Assembly: GCF_011386835.1 (NCBI RefSeq)
Contig: NC_088805.1
Location: 14,194,836-14,258,835, forward strand
From: Chrysemys picta bellii
Lineage: Eukaryota > Chordata > Testudines > Emydidae
Direction of reading: 5' to 3'
Length of the DNA: 64,000 nucleotides
A model generated the notes under the pieces. It was not told the origin of the DNA, ran no database searches, and saw only the letters and a program-made list of their open reading frames with translations. Numbering within the stretch: position 1 is the first letter of the stretch; each line of letters starts with the position of its first letter. Shown piece by piece: positions 1-13,164 of the stretch. The position numbers and the translations under genes were made by a program.

Positions 1-3000
1 GCCTTGTCTGCATTTTAGGAATTTGGCATGTTAACCTCGTGGTTACGTGACAGTGATAAAAATGCCTGTTTTCTGTCTGCACAAGTGCTTCACCATTGCT
101 CCCACCACTGAAGCTGTACTGGTGCTGGTGGAATGGTGGAAGATCTCCTGAATAACGCTAAGGAAGACATAGCCTTACTTTGATTGTTTGTCCCTGGTTT
201 GGAGGCAGAAGACCAGAACATAATGGAGCACTGTTGCTTTCAAACTAAAGTACCAACTTTAATCTGCTATCCATACATGGGAGATTTGATTACTTAGTTC
301 CCCCATATATATTATTAGAAAATTCTTGTTCCTTCAAATATCTTCAAATCAAATTCCAATTTTGAAAAGCCGGAGGTACTGTAATCTCTGTGGGAAACTT
401 CTGTCCAGCTGTCATAACGAGTATTGCCTTAATTCATGATTACGTTGTTGCTGCAAACCAAAGTCATACACTCTCAGAAAGGGATAATGGGCTAGATATT
501 AATCTCAGTTACATCAGTGTAAATCCATTGACTTCAGAGTACTTACACTAGTATACATCCAAAATAACAAGAGATCAGAATCTGTCTCTCTGTGAACCTT
601 TCTTACTTTCCCCATCAGTTTTCCCTTTACCCTTCGTTTGTGGTATATGAGTAGGTGAAAATAACCTGTTCCCATGCCTGATAAAGAGGGGGTTCTCAAA
701 TCACAAATTCAGATAATCTTGGAGACTGAGCATCTCCATGCCTCAGAGCCTTCCTTTCAAAATCAGCATCTTACTATTATCACACATTAGGATTCTCCCT
801 CACTTTCCCAGTCTCAGTGTAGAATTTCCCTCTTCTCCCTCCTCCACAGGTCCTGCATCACAGGCTCTTTCCTAGTCTGAGGAAACTTTTGGGGATCTCC
901 CTTCAGAACCCATCAAAACAGCTCCCAGTGTAGCGAGAAAGTTGTCTGCAGCATGATATGAAGCGTTACTTCCCCGAAGTACTGAATATGCTATCTGTGC
1001 ACTGTTCTTGTCCCCGGCCAATGCAGGGACATGGCAGTTGGAGCTAACCCTTGGCCAGTCCTTGCTTTAATTTGTTTTGGGTAGTCTGTTATGATCTCAT
1101 CAATTAATTCATTATTTCTTTAAAATACCTTGATACTTGCAGAAGTTGCTATACAAATCAGCAAATAGTAAAATACAAAATTGTACCAGTCTCTGCAGTT
1201 TGCTCATTCTTCGTTGGTATGTTTCCTGTCTGTCTTTTTCTGATGAAAGAGTCTCTTGTACTTTGGGAAGAGTTCTAGAGGATTATTTAAATCTCCAATG
1301 CAGGAATGTGTGTATTTAGTCATCCATTAGATTGCGTTACAGACACTTGACTTGGCAGGTGTTTTGCCAACTGAATGTACTTCTCAAAAAGGGGTTGCGG
1401 GATCATAGATGAGGGCTTAGTTGGTTGGCTGGTTGGTTTTATTGAAAACATATGATATGTATGCTGGGGAAAAGCCTGATATTCACTTAGGTAGTTTCAT
1501 CCTTATGTATATCTGCCAGATTTCTTTAGACTTGACTTCCTTATACAATTTGGGGGGTTAGAGGACCTGTCTGGGTCAAGCAACATTACGCTGGGGTTTG
1601 CACTGCATCCTTTTCTGCCAAAGAGCATGTTCTGGGGTTTTATTGCAGGATTCAGAACTTTTTAGAGGTTTGTTAATTCTACAAGTTTGAGCATGACACT
1701 GCTACTGTATTTAGCAAGAGGAGATACATCTTCTGTTTTGGATTACTGTAAGCACCTGTGGTCAGGAACGGTTTCATACAGTACTGAGAATGCTGTCAGT
1801 GCTTTACAAATAATAATGATAATCACCTACTATGCAATTTAACAAATGGTGGAACTGGGGAGAGTCTAGCTCCTAATCCAAATCTTAACTTTTCCATTGA
1901 CAGCCTGCCACACACACAGAGTTTGAGCTTGGGGCAACATCTCTGGCATTGCACTGTTGCCTCTTTTAAATAAAGCGTGTTTCTACTTTGAAAAGTGATT
2001 CAGGAAAAATAATACAATGGGGTTCCACAATTAATGCTTTACTTGATGTCACTACTAAATGTGTTCAGATTAGAGGTAAAACAATGTTTTGACAGCCGTG
2101 CAAACTCAATCTGGGATCTGAAAGTCAAGCTGGGTTATTTCCTTCCCTCAAATTAATACCAGTAATGAAAGTTCTGCAGGTCAGTTTAGGCCCTTGGTGA
2201 TATCTATGCAACTCCACTGTAATGAAATTATGCCTCAGTGACATCTGCACTACCTAATTGTTGTCTTTGGGTTTGCCCAGGACATGTATAATTGATAGGT
2301 AGGGGTCCATCATTTCATCCACAGAAAGAAATAGAATCCTGCTCAGACTAAATGGGATTAAAAACTAGTAAAAGCTTTGTTTTGTCACTAACATGGCATA
2401 CATGACTTTAAATACACAAAAAGCATATTTGATTAATAAGGCGGCGCTGTTCTCACACACACACTTTTCAGAGTAGCACTGCATTTTAAAGTACTTTCTA
2501 AATTACATCAACATTTGAAATCTGATGTTGTAAATAATCTTAGCATGGGGGGTGGGGGGGGTGGCAGGCTCTCATGGGGAAGGGCAAGTATATCATGTAA
2601 AAATATCTATATTTAGTTAATTTTGGTGGTTACATTCAACAGGGTAATTTTGTGCAAACTTCCTCCAGAAAACGTGTCAGTACATATCTCACTCCTGGCT
2701 CTCTTTTGAGCAGTGTCAAAGAGCATGGTGATTTTTGCTTTATGCAAAAATGTCAACCAAGGAATCAGCTGAAACCAAATATATCTACTTAACACTTGAC
2801 CTACCGGTCTGTTAGTAGTAAAAGGGGGCGGGGGGCTTAGATCTGAAACTGAATGGATTTGGGGAAGGGTTCCACTTTGCCACACATCCTGAGTACACCA
2901 TCATTTTTCTATTTTGAGTTTTAAAGCATAGCTGAGTTATGGTTAAAAATTAAAAGTCTGTGTAGCAGTGAAAAAATAAGAGCTGCTCAAGCTAAATTCT

Positions 3001-3620
3001 AACAGCGGAAAAGGTTTTATTATTTCACCTCGAGGAACTCTGCACTTCAATGGCCGGCTTCCTTCACGTGACCTTTCATCCTTTTCTTTGGCTTATTTTT
3101 CACTAGCTTGTGAGTTTTACACTCTGCTTTCTGACGGCACTGGTTACACACCATTAAATTAGGACACAGTAACCGGGAGGCATGAGCCAGTGGGTCTGGC
3201 TGAAATAGCAATTGTTTATTACTCCAGAAATGGTTGTATTTTCCCATCTGGGTACCAGAAGACAGTAAGGCAGTAGTAGCAACAACAGTGGCAAAGTTGC
3301 TTCTCTCCTGTAAGTGAGAGTCCCAAGCATTTGAAGTTACAACCAACAGTAATAGCTGAACTGCTACTTCATATAATATCTGATCTTTATATATAATGAT
3401 GGTATTTAGCATCTTTCATCCTGAAGGATCCCAAAGCTCTTTTAATTACTGTGCAAACTAGATAGGGATCATATAATTAACCACTGAAGTACTGGGATGT
3501 AGCATAAAGTAACAGTTTTGGATATAAGCTGAAGAATCTCATATTCATTTGAAATCAGAGTAATTTAGGGAGGCAGAATGTACAGGTACTGTGATTCCCT
3601 ACCTAGCCCATAGACCTGAC
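1..3620. other. Intergenic stretch without a recognised gene
   Basis: AT-rich sequence with only short chance reading frames. I see no splice-linked coding homology on either strand. A short G-rich run lies near 2545-2565. The stretch around 3404-3480 resembles dispersed turtle repeat sequence, but I could not classify it. Confidence 0.5.
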
Positions 3621-3625
3621 ACAGG

Positions 3626-4289
3626 TGTGATGGAGTGCTCACCCCACCCACCTGCAGCAAAGGTTTATTGGGCCTGAGTGGCCAATTAGCTCCCCTGCTT
3701 GCACCTGGAAAGTGAGCCAAGCCTAAGTAGTGATCAAGCCCACCTGGGGAAGAGCTGGAGGCAGGGTTGCATAAAAGGACTGAGAAAGTTCAGTTAGGGG
3801 ATACTTGGGAGGGGGACAGAAAACTTCTTTGGAGGGAAGGAAGGGTGGGTCTGAGGCAGGCTATAGTGATGTGGTTAATCAGGAGACAAGGTGGTATTAA
3901 CCATGGGCTGTGGGGAAGTAGCATAAGAAGCCTAGAGATAGGAAGGGGTCCAGGAAAAATCCTGTGCACCTTAAGGAGCACATCTATCTACTCAGGATAG
4001 GGTCCCTGGGCTGGAACCCAGAACAGACAGAGGGTTTGTTGTAAGGACTATTCGTCCCAGCATGGGGGCTGCAGGCTGAGCCTTGAAGATGGGCTGAAGA
4101 ATAATCCAAAAGGGGATAGAAAGATCTTGTGTTGAGATGTTTTGGGGACTTTTTGAAGAGTTGGTATCCCAGAAGGGGTGGTGTGACCAGGCAGGAGGAC
4201 TGAGCAATGGTTAGCAGCAGTTGCCAGATAGGGGGAGAGCGAGCCACTAGGCCATGCTCCGCCCCAAGAGGTGCCAGAGCTCTGTCACA
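3626..4289 (+). mobile_element. Solo LTR (retrovirus-like or Gypsy-like)
   Basis: The segment begins TGTGATGGAG and ends CTCTGTCACA, so its ends are near-perfect 10-bp inverted repeats with TG...CA termini. It is flanked on both sides by the 5-bp direct repeat ACAGG (3621-3625 and 4290-4294), as expected for an integrase-generated target duplication. A TATA-like CATAAAAG lies near 3771. There is no internal gag or pol next to it, so it is read as a solo LTR left by recombination. The length of 664 bp is normal for an LTR. The family is not identified, and a DNA transposon with short inverted ends is a less likely alternative. Confidence 0.6.
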
Positions 4290-4489
4290 ACAGGACTAAC
4301 ACTCTTACAATGGGGTGATACTTGTAGGTGTGGGAGTTTTGGGCTGTAGTTCTGTCTCAGATGAAGAGGTTCTGTCAGGCAAGAATAAAAAGTTCCAGAC
4401 TAATTAGCAGAGAGAGGATGTGAGTAAGAGGTGACTTATTAAACTTACATAAACTGAGAACCTACTGATCAGTTGGACACTCCAGTTCC

Positions 4490-4700
4490 CCTCTATCAGA
4501 ATAAAAGAGCAAAGGGGCAACCAACTGAATTTAAAGTCAACAAGTTTAAAACTGATCAAAGGAAATATTTTCTTCCTGCTGTGCATGATTAACCCATGGA
4601 ACTCATTGCCACAAAGATATTGCTGGGGCTAAGAGTGTAGTAGGTTTCAAAAAGGGTTAGACACTTACAGGAATAAGATCTGCAATTACAAGAGCTAGTA
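4490..4700 (+). mobile_element. LINE 3'-end fragment (CR1/L3-like)
   Basis: The conceptual sense sequence runs through phrases typical of the C-terminal tail of CR1/L3 reverse transcriptase ORFs (the segment coding for 'N-x-W-N-x-LP' type residues, near 4590-4610), followed by a decayed tail. It is interrupted and non-coding now. Assignment is by recognition only, and exact ends are not visible. Confidence 0.45.
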
Positions 4701-4789
4701 TAAAAAATCTGACTTTTGTTTTCCCTTTCCCCACCCCCAATGCTACCATAACATGACAGAGTTAATGTGCACCCCACTCCTACTAACTA

Positions 4790-6829
4790 AAGTCACATTG
4801 GAATCACTGACTATGGGACGACTATCGCTGGTATGGATCCCTCTACCCAAACTCCCAGACCTGTTCAGATGAGGGTTGGACTAGCAGGACTGGGTTGAGT
4901 CTGGAATGGAAAAGCATGTGGGGTCTGCCTCTGTCCCCCTCTCTGGGGTAGAGTTGGAGTGTGCAATGGGACAGTAGATGAGGATGACTTTTTGCTCTTC
5001 CTTATCTGCTAGTGGAGGTTAGAGTGTGGATTGGAATAAGAAGCAGGTGCTGGCTCTAAATCCTTCCACCTTTGGGATCAGGTTAGTGTGTAGAAAAGAG
5101 ACCAAGTGACCTTCTCCGTTGGATCATATGAACTGGAACCATAAACTCCCTGAACATTAAATCTCACCAAATGAGGGTCAATCCATCCTGATCATCATAT
5201 CCACTCATTATACTCCACACCCAAACATAGCCACTCTATGAACTTCATACCCTCCTAGCTCAATGCCTGTACTTTGACCCATCAACCTTTTACCCCCAAT
5301 CGAGGATATTGCAGATTATGTATACCTTATGCCACCTGATCTTAAACCAAACTTTGCACCCTCAATAATCTGTACGTTGTTCCCTGATAACCAGAAACTT
5401 CTATGCTCAAACTCTGTTCACTTTTTTTTTAACATCATCTTAACAAAATTTTAAAACTGAATGGCTAGGCTGGAATCCTCCTTCCAAACACACACAGCCT
5501 GCTTTGAGGTTAGCCTGGCTGGCCCCTGCCCTGTCCTCTCATGGGGTGAAACTAGAGTGTGGAATAGAAAGCACAACCTTGCTCCCAAGGATCCAGCACC
5601 AGTGTCCACTGCAGCAACACACAATGTGTTGCTGAGAAAACAGCTATTGTCCTTGGTACTGTATGGCTAATAACATGCATAGCATAGCACAGCACAGCAA
5701 TGTTTGCTACTGCTCGGACAGGTCTCTGGTAATAACTACGCTGCTGTATGACCATAAACCCTTTGCAGCTGTAAGCTCACCCCTGCACAGCTTTACCATG
5801 GCTAGCATAGCTTAACACGTGATGTGATAAAGACACAGATTTCCTAGGTCGGAGGACAAAGGGAGAAGTTATTGCTGCACAAACTTACCTCATTCATCTC
5901 TTTCCTAAAGCCTTGAAGCCAGCAAGACATGAAAGGGGAGGAAACATACTCAGCAAAACATCATTTTAAAAAGAAATTAAGTAAACTATCAAGATGTTCG
6001 CATGCCTTCCTAAGTAACCATGTGATCCTAGCATTGTCCCCCTTTCCCTGCCTCTCCTCTCCATCTTGTCCAAGTCTCATCAGAACAAGAGTAAAGTCCT
6101 TTTGGACAGAGGCTCCATCTTGTTTGTGAGGCACCTGGCACATTTTTAGGCACTCAAAAAATAATTCTGAAGCATCCATCACAGACTGCAAATACCCCTT
6201 CTATCCAGGCTGTCTTGTAGGCCAGTGTCAGGGTGGGAAAGATATAACAATTGTAAAGTGTCAGTTGTCCTCAGGAGAATTTTATGGCCTCTGGGATCCA
6301 TAAAAGGACTCTGTCAACTGGAAAGAGAGTGGAGAGAGAGAGAGAGAGAGTGTGTTTTCAGAGAGGTGTTCTACTTAATGCTGCATTAAGCTTTGACCAC
6401 TAGATGGCAGAATAAGTGCAAAGTTCCACACCTAGACTACTAAATCCAGTGTGTAGCTGAAGTATCTAGAATGGCTATTGCTGTAGAATATAGGTGCTAT
6501 AGATCTCAGCTGGAGTCACAGTATATTTAAAAAAAATAGAACCTGAACTCTCCATACCATCCTCATTTTAGCTGGTGTCCTGAATGCGATCAGTTTTGTT
6601 ACTGTCTTCCAGGAGGCCAATTCTTAGCCATCTGTAGATCTATTACTGGGAGAAGGTCTGTGCAAAGAGAAGAGTCTTGAACTGTAGATGATAAGAAGCA
6701 AAACTGGGATTCATTCTGATCGTTGACAATAGGGAATTCCACAGCCTGGGGAAAATGCTGCATCTGGAATATAAGAGCTTCCCCCTAGGAGTGGTCACTC
6801 AGTGTCCCTAACTATCCTAGCTACCATGG
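4790..6829. other. Intergenic stretch; GA microsatellite
   Basis: No gene recognised. A short GA dinucleotide repeat occupies about 6332-6350. The remaining frames are short and without family resemblance. Confidence 0.5.
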
Positions 6830-7800
6830 CAGGGAAGAGGTAGTCTTTGAGCTAGATTAGGGCTAGACCATTAATAGCCTTACAGATCAAGACCAACATC
6901 TTGAAGCAAATCTGGAGCTGGATAGGGAGCTAGTAAAGAATAAAGTGCACCCAATGTGATGTGAACTTCTTAATGAGTTCCACTGGGCAACGGGGTGGCG
7001 ACATGATGAATCAGATGCAGCTTTCTTGAGGCTTTAGTGGCCAACCCCAAAAATATCATTTTGCAGTGACCCTGCCTGGAGATGATGAAAAGCATGGCTC
7101 ACTGTGGTTAGATCTCCTGGTTTGTTGAAGATGGAGGGTATTACTGGACACAGTCATTAATTGAGTTCTTAGAGGCAGCAAAGAGTCCAGTGGAACTACA
7201 TACTATCTTAGCTGCAGGAGGGCAGAGTGTGTGGCCACAGTTTCCTGCCACTCCTTCCAAGTGTTTTCCTCTTGCTGCTAATTTCACCTCCAACTTCCCT
7301 GCATTTAACAGAGCCACTTTCCATCCTTCCAAGTTCTGTTCCCTTCAGATACTGAGACATGAATGTCAGTAATGGAGGCAAAAGTGGTAGAGCTGGGTAT
7401 CTTTGGCACACTGATGACCCTGTGGTACATGACATCTCGCATGAATACGAGGGCTGACAAGTTCTGCAGGACTCTGCAGGGAAGAGGAGCAATCACTCAT
7501 GATGTCCATGTAGAATCTGTGAGTGGGGAAATGAGCAAAACCAACTTAAAACAACTCCGCCCTCCCCTCCAAGGTCTCATAGGGGAGTCAGTAGGACATC
7601 ATGTTTGATTGTGTTGAAGGCTGCTGATAGGTCAAGCAATATTAGAATGGACATCTCACTTCTGTCCACGGCCAGAAGGAGGTCATCAGTGCAGCCAGGT
7701 CTGTCTCTGTGACTAACTGACTGGAAAGGGTCTAGAATACTGGGGAGGTAAGTTGCTTCTCGAGGCAGTTTTCCATAATCTTTTCTAGGAAAAGTCCTAG
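6830..7800. mobile_element. Unclassified old interspersed repeat
   Basis: Phrases such as the 'cttacagatcaagaccaaca' segment near 6879 and the 'ccaggtctgtctctgtgac' segment near 7696 recur widely in reptile genomes, in my recollection. The stretch carries no open coding frame, and its class (possibly the antisense of a LINE) cannot be settled from the sequence alone. Confidence 0.35.
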
Positions 7801-8136
7801 ATGCTGATTTTGTTTACTGTCACACGTATATTTATAGCACCTATAACAATAGTATTTTGGTACTGAAAGATGCCTAGATTGCCAATGTTTCTAACTAGGA
7901 GCCCCTTATTTTCCTTCCCTGCAACCTTGGGGAAATCTTCTGCTCTCAGAGGCAATCCCCTTCTGAAATGCTTTGTTAAACAGACCACCAGAGACCAGAC
8001 ACACTCAACTTTCAGTGGATATGCGCTGAGGACAGTAATGCCTGGGTGTGATACTTGTCACACTTTGCCAAGACAATAAAGTCTTTTTTGCTATCCCATA
8101 CAATTCTTAATGTTCCCTCTACCACACTGTCTGCTA

Positions 8137-8976
8137 CATCGGCGCCGACTCCATGGGTGCTCTGGGGCTGGAGAACCCATGGGAAAAAACATTAGTGGGT
8201 GCTTAGCACCCACTGGCGGCCCCCCTGATAAGCTCTCCCCCCACCCTACCAGCGCCTCCCACCCGCCGGTGGGCCCGCTGATCAGTAGACCCCTGCGCAG
8301 ATACAAATGTATACCCGCAGATGTGGATATCTGGCATCTGCAGATATAAATCAGTATCTGTTGAACCGCAGGGCTCTCCTGGGAACCACAGCAACAAAAG
8401 GAGCAGAAGGTGGGGCTGCCACTCCCAGGAGCCAGTGCCCTGCGCCGCCAGTTCCTCCCGCACGGCCTTACCACTCCCAGCCCTGCCCCCATCCCTTCCA
8501 CGTCGCTGTCTGTGTCTCCTGTCTGGGGGTGTGCGGTTGAACACAAGAGCGCAACCAGGGACAGCTGCCGGTGAGCCTGGTGCCTGCCCCAGTGGGTGGG
8601 GCTGGGGGCGGTACAGACATGCTGGAGAAGCTGCTGGTGCAGGGCGCTGGCTCCTGGGAGTGGCAGCCCCATGTTCTGCTCCTTTCACTGCTGCAGTTCC
8701 CAGGAGAGGCCTGTGGTTCCATAGATACCGATTTATATCTGCAGATATCTGCATCCGTGGGTATCAATTTGTATCTGTGCAGGGCTCTACTGATCAGCTC
8801 CTCTTCCTCCCTCCCAGTGCCTCTCGCCTGGTGTGATCAGCTGTTCAGCGGCATGCTGGAGGCACGAGGGGCGGAACAGGGTGGGAAGAGGCAGGACGGG
8901 GGGTTGGGGAAAGGGGGGAGCTGTGGCGGAGCAGGGGTCCAGCACCCCCAGGGAAATCACAAAGTCAGCGCCTCTG
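8137..8976. mobile_element. Non-autonomous hAT foldback element
   Basis: The element is flanked by a perfect 8-bp direct repeat GTCTGCTA (8129-8136 and 8977-8984), the hAT hallmark. Its termini are inverted copies of each other (CATCGGCGCCGACT at the left; CAGAGGCGCTGACT when the right end is reverse complemented). Inside it lies a second, much longer inverted repeat: about 8278-8490 pairs with about 8585-8797, beginning and ending with CTGATCAG. The several overlapping 140-190 aa frames on both strands here arise from this symmetry and are not genes. No transposase is encoded, so mobility would depend on a copy elsewhere. Confidence 0.8.
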
Positions 8977-9206
8977 GTCTGCTAAGCTGAGATGGAGCAA
9001 CTGAGAGCATTGGATACAGTGGTTTTGGGTGGTGGGAGTCTCTTGGGACTCATATTAATAATAATCCCTTTGTGCTTCCCCAGATCCTTTATAGGCACTC
9101 TTAGTAAATGCAGCAATGGAGCACCAATACCCACTGTAGCTACTGAAACCATGACATCTCAAGCACACAAGAGTGTAGTTCAGGGACTATGTCATTTTAC
9201 ATTCAT

Positions 9207-9280
9207 AATAATAAAACACTAAACTAGGGTTTAGAAACCTAATAAGAAAACATTAAACTAGTGTTTAGTGTTTTATTATT
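9207..9280. repeat. Short AT-rich inverted repeat (hairpin)
   Basis: AATAATAAAACACTAAAC at 9207-9224 is matched by its exact reverse complement ending at 9280, and the match extends a few bases inward with a 2-nt bulge. The two arms enclose about 30 bases. It could be a small MITE remnant; no target duplication was identified. Confidence 0.6.
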
Positions 9281-10081
9281 TTGAACACCAACCAGATGCT
9301 TGATTTCAACAATCTTTTGTGTGGGTGGGTGGGGAATACAAAGTCTCTCTCTACTCCCTGTGTTCTCTTTTTTCCACCTCTGAGGATTGGAGTACCTCTC
9401 GGTTCAGTTCTTCCCAAACAGGTGTGTTACACGGGAAAGGTATCTTAAAGGAGATAGTCCCAAGGTTCTCTCTCACTTAGGAGACGTCCTCATAACCTCT
9501 GAGAGTGTCTGTACAGCTGTGGGGTCATCTCTGCAATCAGGAACCAAGCAAAGGTATCAACTGGAGCATAACCAGCACGTTCTTTTCACTAGAACTCATA
9601 GGTTTAGAAAAACTCTATACTAAACTCTGGCTGGCTTCCAGCACCACCTCTCCCCTCAGATCTCTTCTTTTAAATTTTTTTTTAACTGAACTCAATCCTG
9701 TCATTATCAAGGTGAAATATGATGCCATTAGCATGGGAGAGTAGTTATTTGTAGAATGAGATGGCAGCTTTTCTGCTTGTAATTATCTGACTCTATGAAA
9801 AATCCTGCCATTAGGAACAGACTGTCACTGCAGCAAGGGGCTGTTTGATCCACCGCGCACTGAGACGCTTGTACATTTTAGAACTTTTCTACCAAAAGAC
9901 AGGACCCCATTGACAAAGTGTAGCAGCAGCATTGCTGGGGACTCGAGAGGTCTAGTCTCTTAAGTAAGAGTCAGGGACAGAATGGAAATGCCCAGTTATT
10001 CTAAGCTACAGGGCGGCAGAGCGGCAGCAATTGGCGTAAGTTATCAAAAGACACAAAAGGCAAGTGACAACATGGGCATCT

Positions 10082-10325
10082 TAGAATCATAAAATATCAG
10101 GGTTGGAAGGGACCTCAGGAGGTCATCTAGTCCAACCCCCTGCTTAAAGCAGGACCTAATCCCCAACTAAATCATCCCACCCAGGGCTTTGTCAAGCCTG
10201 ACCTCAAAAACTTCTAAGGAAGGAGATTCCACCACCTCCATAGGTAACCCATTCCAGTGCTTCACCACCCTCCTAGTGAAAGTTTTTCCTAATATCCAAC
10301 CTAAACCTCCCCCACTAATCTTCAG
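10082..10325 (-). mobile_element. CR1 LINE 3' end, antisense
   Basis: The + strand starts with the reverse complement of the CR1 terminus (AGAATCATA..., then the GGTTGGAAGGGACCTCAGGA segment). The - strand reads the C-terminal reverse transcriptase tail with VVKHWNGLP and [10 protein letters not shown] motifs, near-identical in type to the sense copy at 12.4-13.1 kb. It is 5'-truncated, as usual for CR1. Confidence 0.85.
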
Positions 10326-12384
10326 AACTCTGATTTCTTTTTCCTTCCCGCTTTTCAGGGAAAACTGCCCAAGAAAATGTTTTGAAAACAATTCACTAAA
10401 AGAAACGACAGCTGGACAATATTGATTTCTATTGCAACAACCACTGGCCAGGTACCCCATGGGAATGAGATATTCTAGTCCTTTCTTCTTGTGACCCCTA
10501 CGTTGAAAGCATTGCTTTTAAATCACATTGTATTGCACAGGCTGCTTATCTGTGAGTCTCATTCTGAATAGCTGCATTTGTACATCGGTGCTATAAACAT
10601 ACACATTTAAAGAAGGCAGCAGACAAAATTTTAATACTTTTATTTGTTCTACTTTCTGTACCAGTTCCTTGAACAGAACAAACTGAACTGAGTTCACCAT
10701 TGACTAGGTGTGCAGCTATCCTATTAAATGGGCTGACCCAGCCATTCTATTCTTTCCTTTGCCCATAACTGGAGGTTGCATTTTATTTCCTTTGGGTTAT
10801 CCGTCAGTTTCTCAAGACGATTCTCCTACATGGTCACTTTTCAGTAGGTTTGTAGCAACTGCTAAAGTTAAAGACACAAATATTTTTGTCATGAGTAAAA
10901 TAGACCAAAATGGAAACCATCAACATAAGTACTTCAGCTTCATTGTCACTAGACTGATTGCAAAATATTCTTTCTGTATATGCAACGAAGCACAAATATT
11001 TCATGTGCTTGTAACGGCCCACAGGACAAATTCAATACAGGCCAAATCCACCTTTGATATAACTCCATTGAAGCCAATGAAGTCACACCACAGATTAATT
11101 TTGCCCTGTATGTCATGAGTAATCCTTCCAGAGTTCCTCAAATGGTAGGAGTGGATAAATCAGCAAGGTTACAAATAAGCAGATCTTTCTATTCAAGCAG
11201 CTGAGATTTTTGGTGGTTAAAGCAGTGCTTTGCAGTACTTGGTCATTAACTGGGATTTTCTTTGGAGAAAATGAGTCCCCTCCTGGGATACCATTCTTCT
11301 GAATTCCCACTGCTCCATGGGTATTAGAAGAAAATACATTAATCCAGTCTGGTTACAAGAGTTTGTAAGGCTTGGTAATAAGATCTAAGTGCATTTCCAG
11401 ATGGTCTGTATTCAAGAGATTTCTCAGAGCAAGAGCTCAGTATAGAGGGAGTGTCTCTTTTCACACAGACACAGGCTTGTTTCCAGAATGCATAGAATCC
11501 AGATACGTAACATGCTTTTGAGCAGCGTAAAATCACTGAGCACACAGTTTGACAGGATGGACTTTGTTTCATATTTCCATTGGCAACCAGACTTGTACTT
11601 TCTCTTGTCAACTAAGATTTCTCTGGACCTCTTGGAAGAAGGGCCTTTCCTTTCACCTACTGGGTCAGGCAAAAGAGAGGGCAGCTGGAAGGAAGTGGCT
11701 TTAATGTTCATCCACATACGAAAAACAGTTTTTCATAGACATCCAGAAAGGCTCCAATATTTCAAGCACTTGAAACCTCTTTCCTTAGCCCACACACAGC
11801 CTGCGCTATGCAGCTGCTGAGCTCTCTCACTTGTCTTAACTCCTTATGTGCCCCATCACTGCTGGAGCGCTTTAATTTAAGCTGGGCACCCTGAAAGTCA
11901 CAGAGATGGCACTTTACTGGATAAGCGTGGAAGGAACCATTCTCTGCGTTGCTCCCAATATATCTCTGTTCTTGAGCACAGCAGGAAGGAAAGGAATACA
12001 GACTCCGCCAGGCAGGATCTTTATTCCAACAGGAGAAGCAGGAAAGTCTGTGAAGGTGCTAGATTACTGAGGACTAATTGGAAGTTAAAATTAATTGTGA
12101 ACAGTGCATTGGGACAAGCTGACACTTTGTGCTGTTGGCACTGGAGTTTGCAAAGCTAGAACGATGCCTGTATACCTGACGCTGCTGAGACCCCATCTTT
12201 CTTTAAAGATGACTAGTAAGGAACAAGCCAACTGCTTATGCCCTCTCGCTGTAAGCATCCCCTAGTACCCTGGCTGGTAAATACCTCTTTGCTGACTCTA
12301 CTACTTCATATTCTGCTACCATGTAACCAAAGGTAGAAACCTTTTTATTAGGCCCCATTGTCTGCCTTCCTGATGCTGTGACCA
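10326..12384. other. Intergenic stretch without a recognised gene
   Basis: The longest frames (136 aa at 10708, 110 aa at 11488) show no domain, signal or splice context that I recognise. Around 11030-11110 the sequence resembles a palindromic turtle repeat built on 'ccattgaagccaatga', but the ends are not clear. Confidence 0.45.
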
Positions 12385-13085
12385 TGGCTCGGTAGCAGTT
12401 CTGCAGAAAAGGACCTAGGGGTCACAGTGGACGAGAAGCTGGATATGAGTCAACAGTGTGCTCTTGTTGCCAAGAAGGCTAATGGCATTTTGGCCTGTAT
12501 AAGCAGAGGCATTGCCAGCAGATCGAGGAACGTGATCATTCCCCTTTATTCGACATTGGTGAGGCCTCATCTGGAATACTGTGTCCAGTTTTGGGCCCCA
12601 CACTACAAGAAGGATGTGGAAATATTGGAAAGAGTCCAGAGGAGGGCAACAAAAATGATTAGGGGTCTGGAGCACATGACTTATGAGGAGAGGCTGAGGG
12701 AACTGGGATTGTTTAGTCTCCAGAAGAGAAGAATGAGGGGGGATTTGATAGCAGCTTTCAACTACCTGAAGGGAGGTTCCAAAGAGGATGGAGCTCGGCT
12801 GTTCTCAGTGGTGGCAGATGACAGAACAAGGAGCAATGGTCTCAAGTTGCAGTGAGGGAGGTCTAGGTTGGATATTAGGAAACACTATTTCACTAGGAGT
12901 TGTGAAGCACTGGAATGCGTTACCTAGGGAGGTGGTGGAATCTCCTTCCTTGGAGGTTTTTAAGGCCCGGTTTGACAAAGCCTTGGCTGGGATGATTTAG
13001 TTGGGAATTGGTCCTGCTTTAAGCAGGGGGTTGGACTAGATGACCTCCTGAGGTCCCTTCCAACTCTGATATTCTATGATTCTAT
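12385..13085 (+). mobile_element. CR1 LINE 3' fragment
   Basis: A 142-codon open stretch (12427-12855) encodes the C-terminal part of the CR1 reverse transcriptase, with [26 protein letters not shown] and [15 protein letters not shown] motifs. It continues after a one-frame shift into [21 protein letters not shown] (12870-13000). The element ends with GGTCCCTTCCAACTCTGATA and the short ATTCTATGATTCTATGA terminal repeat. It is truncated at the 5' side, lacks the endonuclease and catalytic palm motifs, and is not functional. Confidence 0.9.
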
Positions 13086-13164
13086 GACCATGAGGGTTAC
13101 GAAATACATGCTGCAAAATAAAGGGCCTAATCCAACTCCCTGATGTCAAAGGAAGCTGGACTGT

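Noticed and set aside
8091..8990. Overlapping 140-190 aa frames on both strands
   Set aside because: They mirror one another because of the long inverted repeat in the hAT element. No domain is recognisable, and both strands give the same kind of protein.
12427..12855. 142 aa frame as a host gene
   Set aside because: It is the C-terminal part of a CR1 reverse transcriptase followed by the CR1 terminal repeat.
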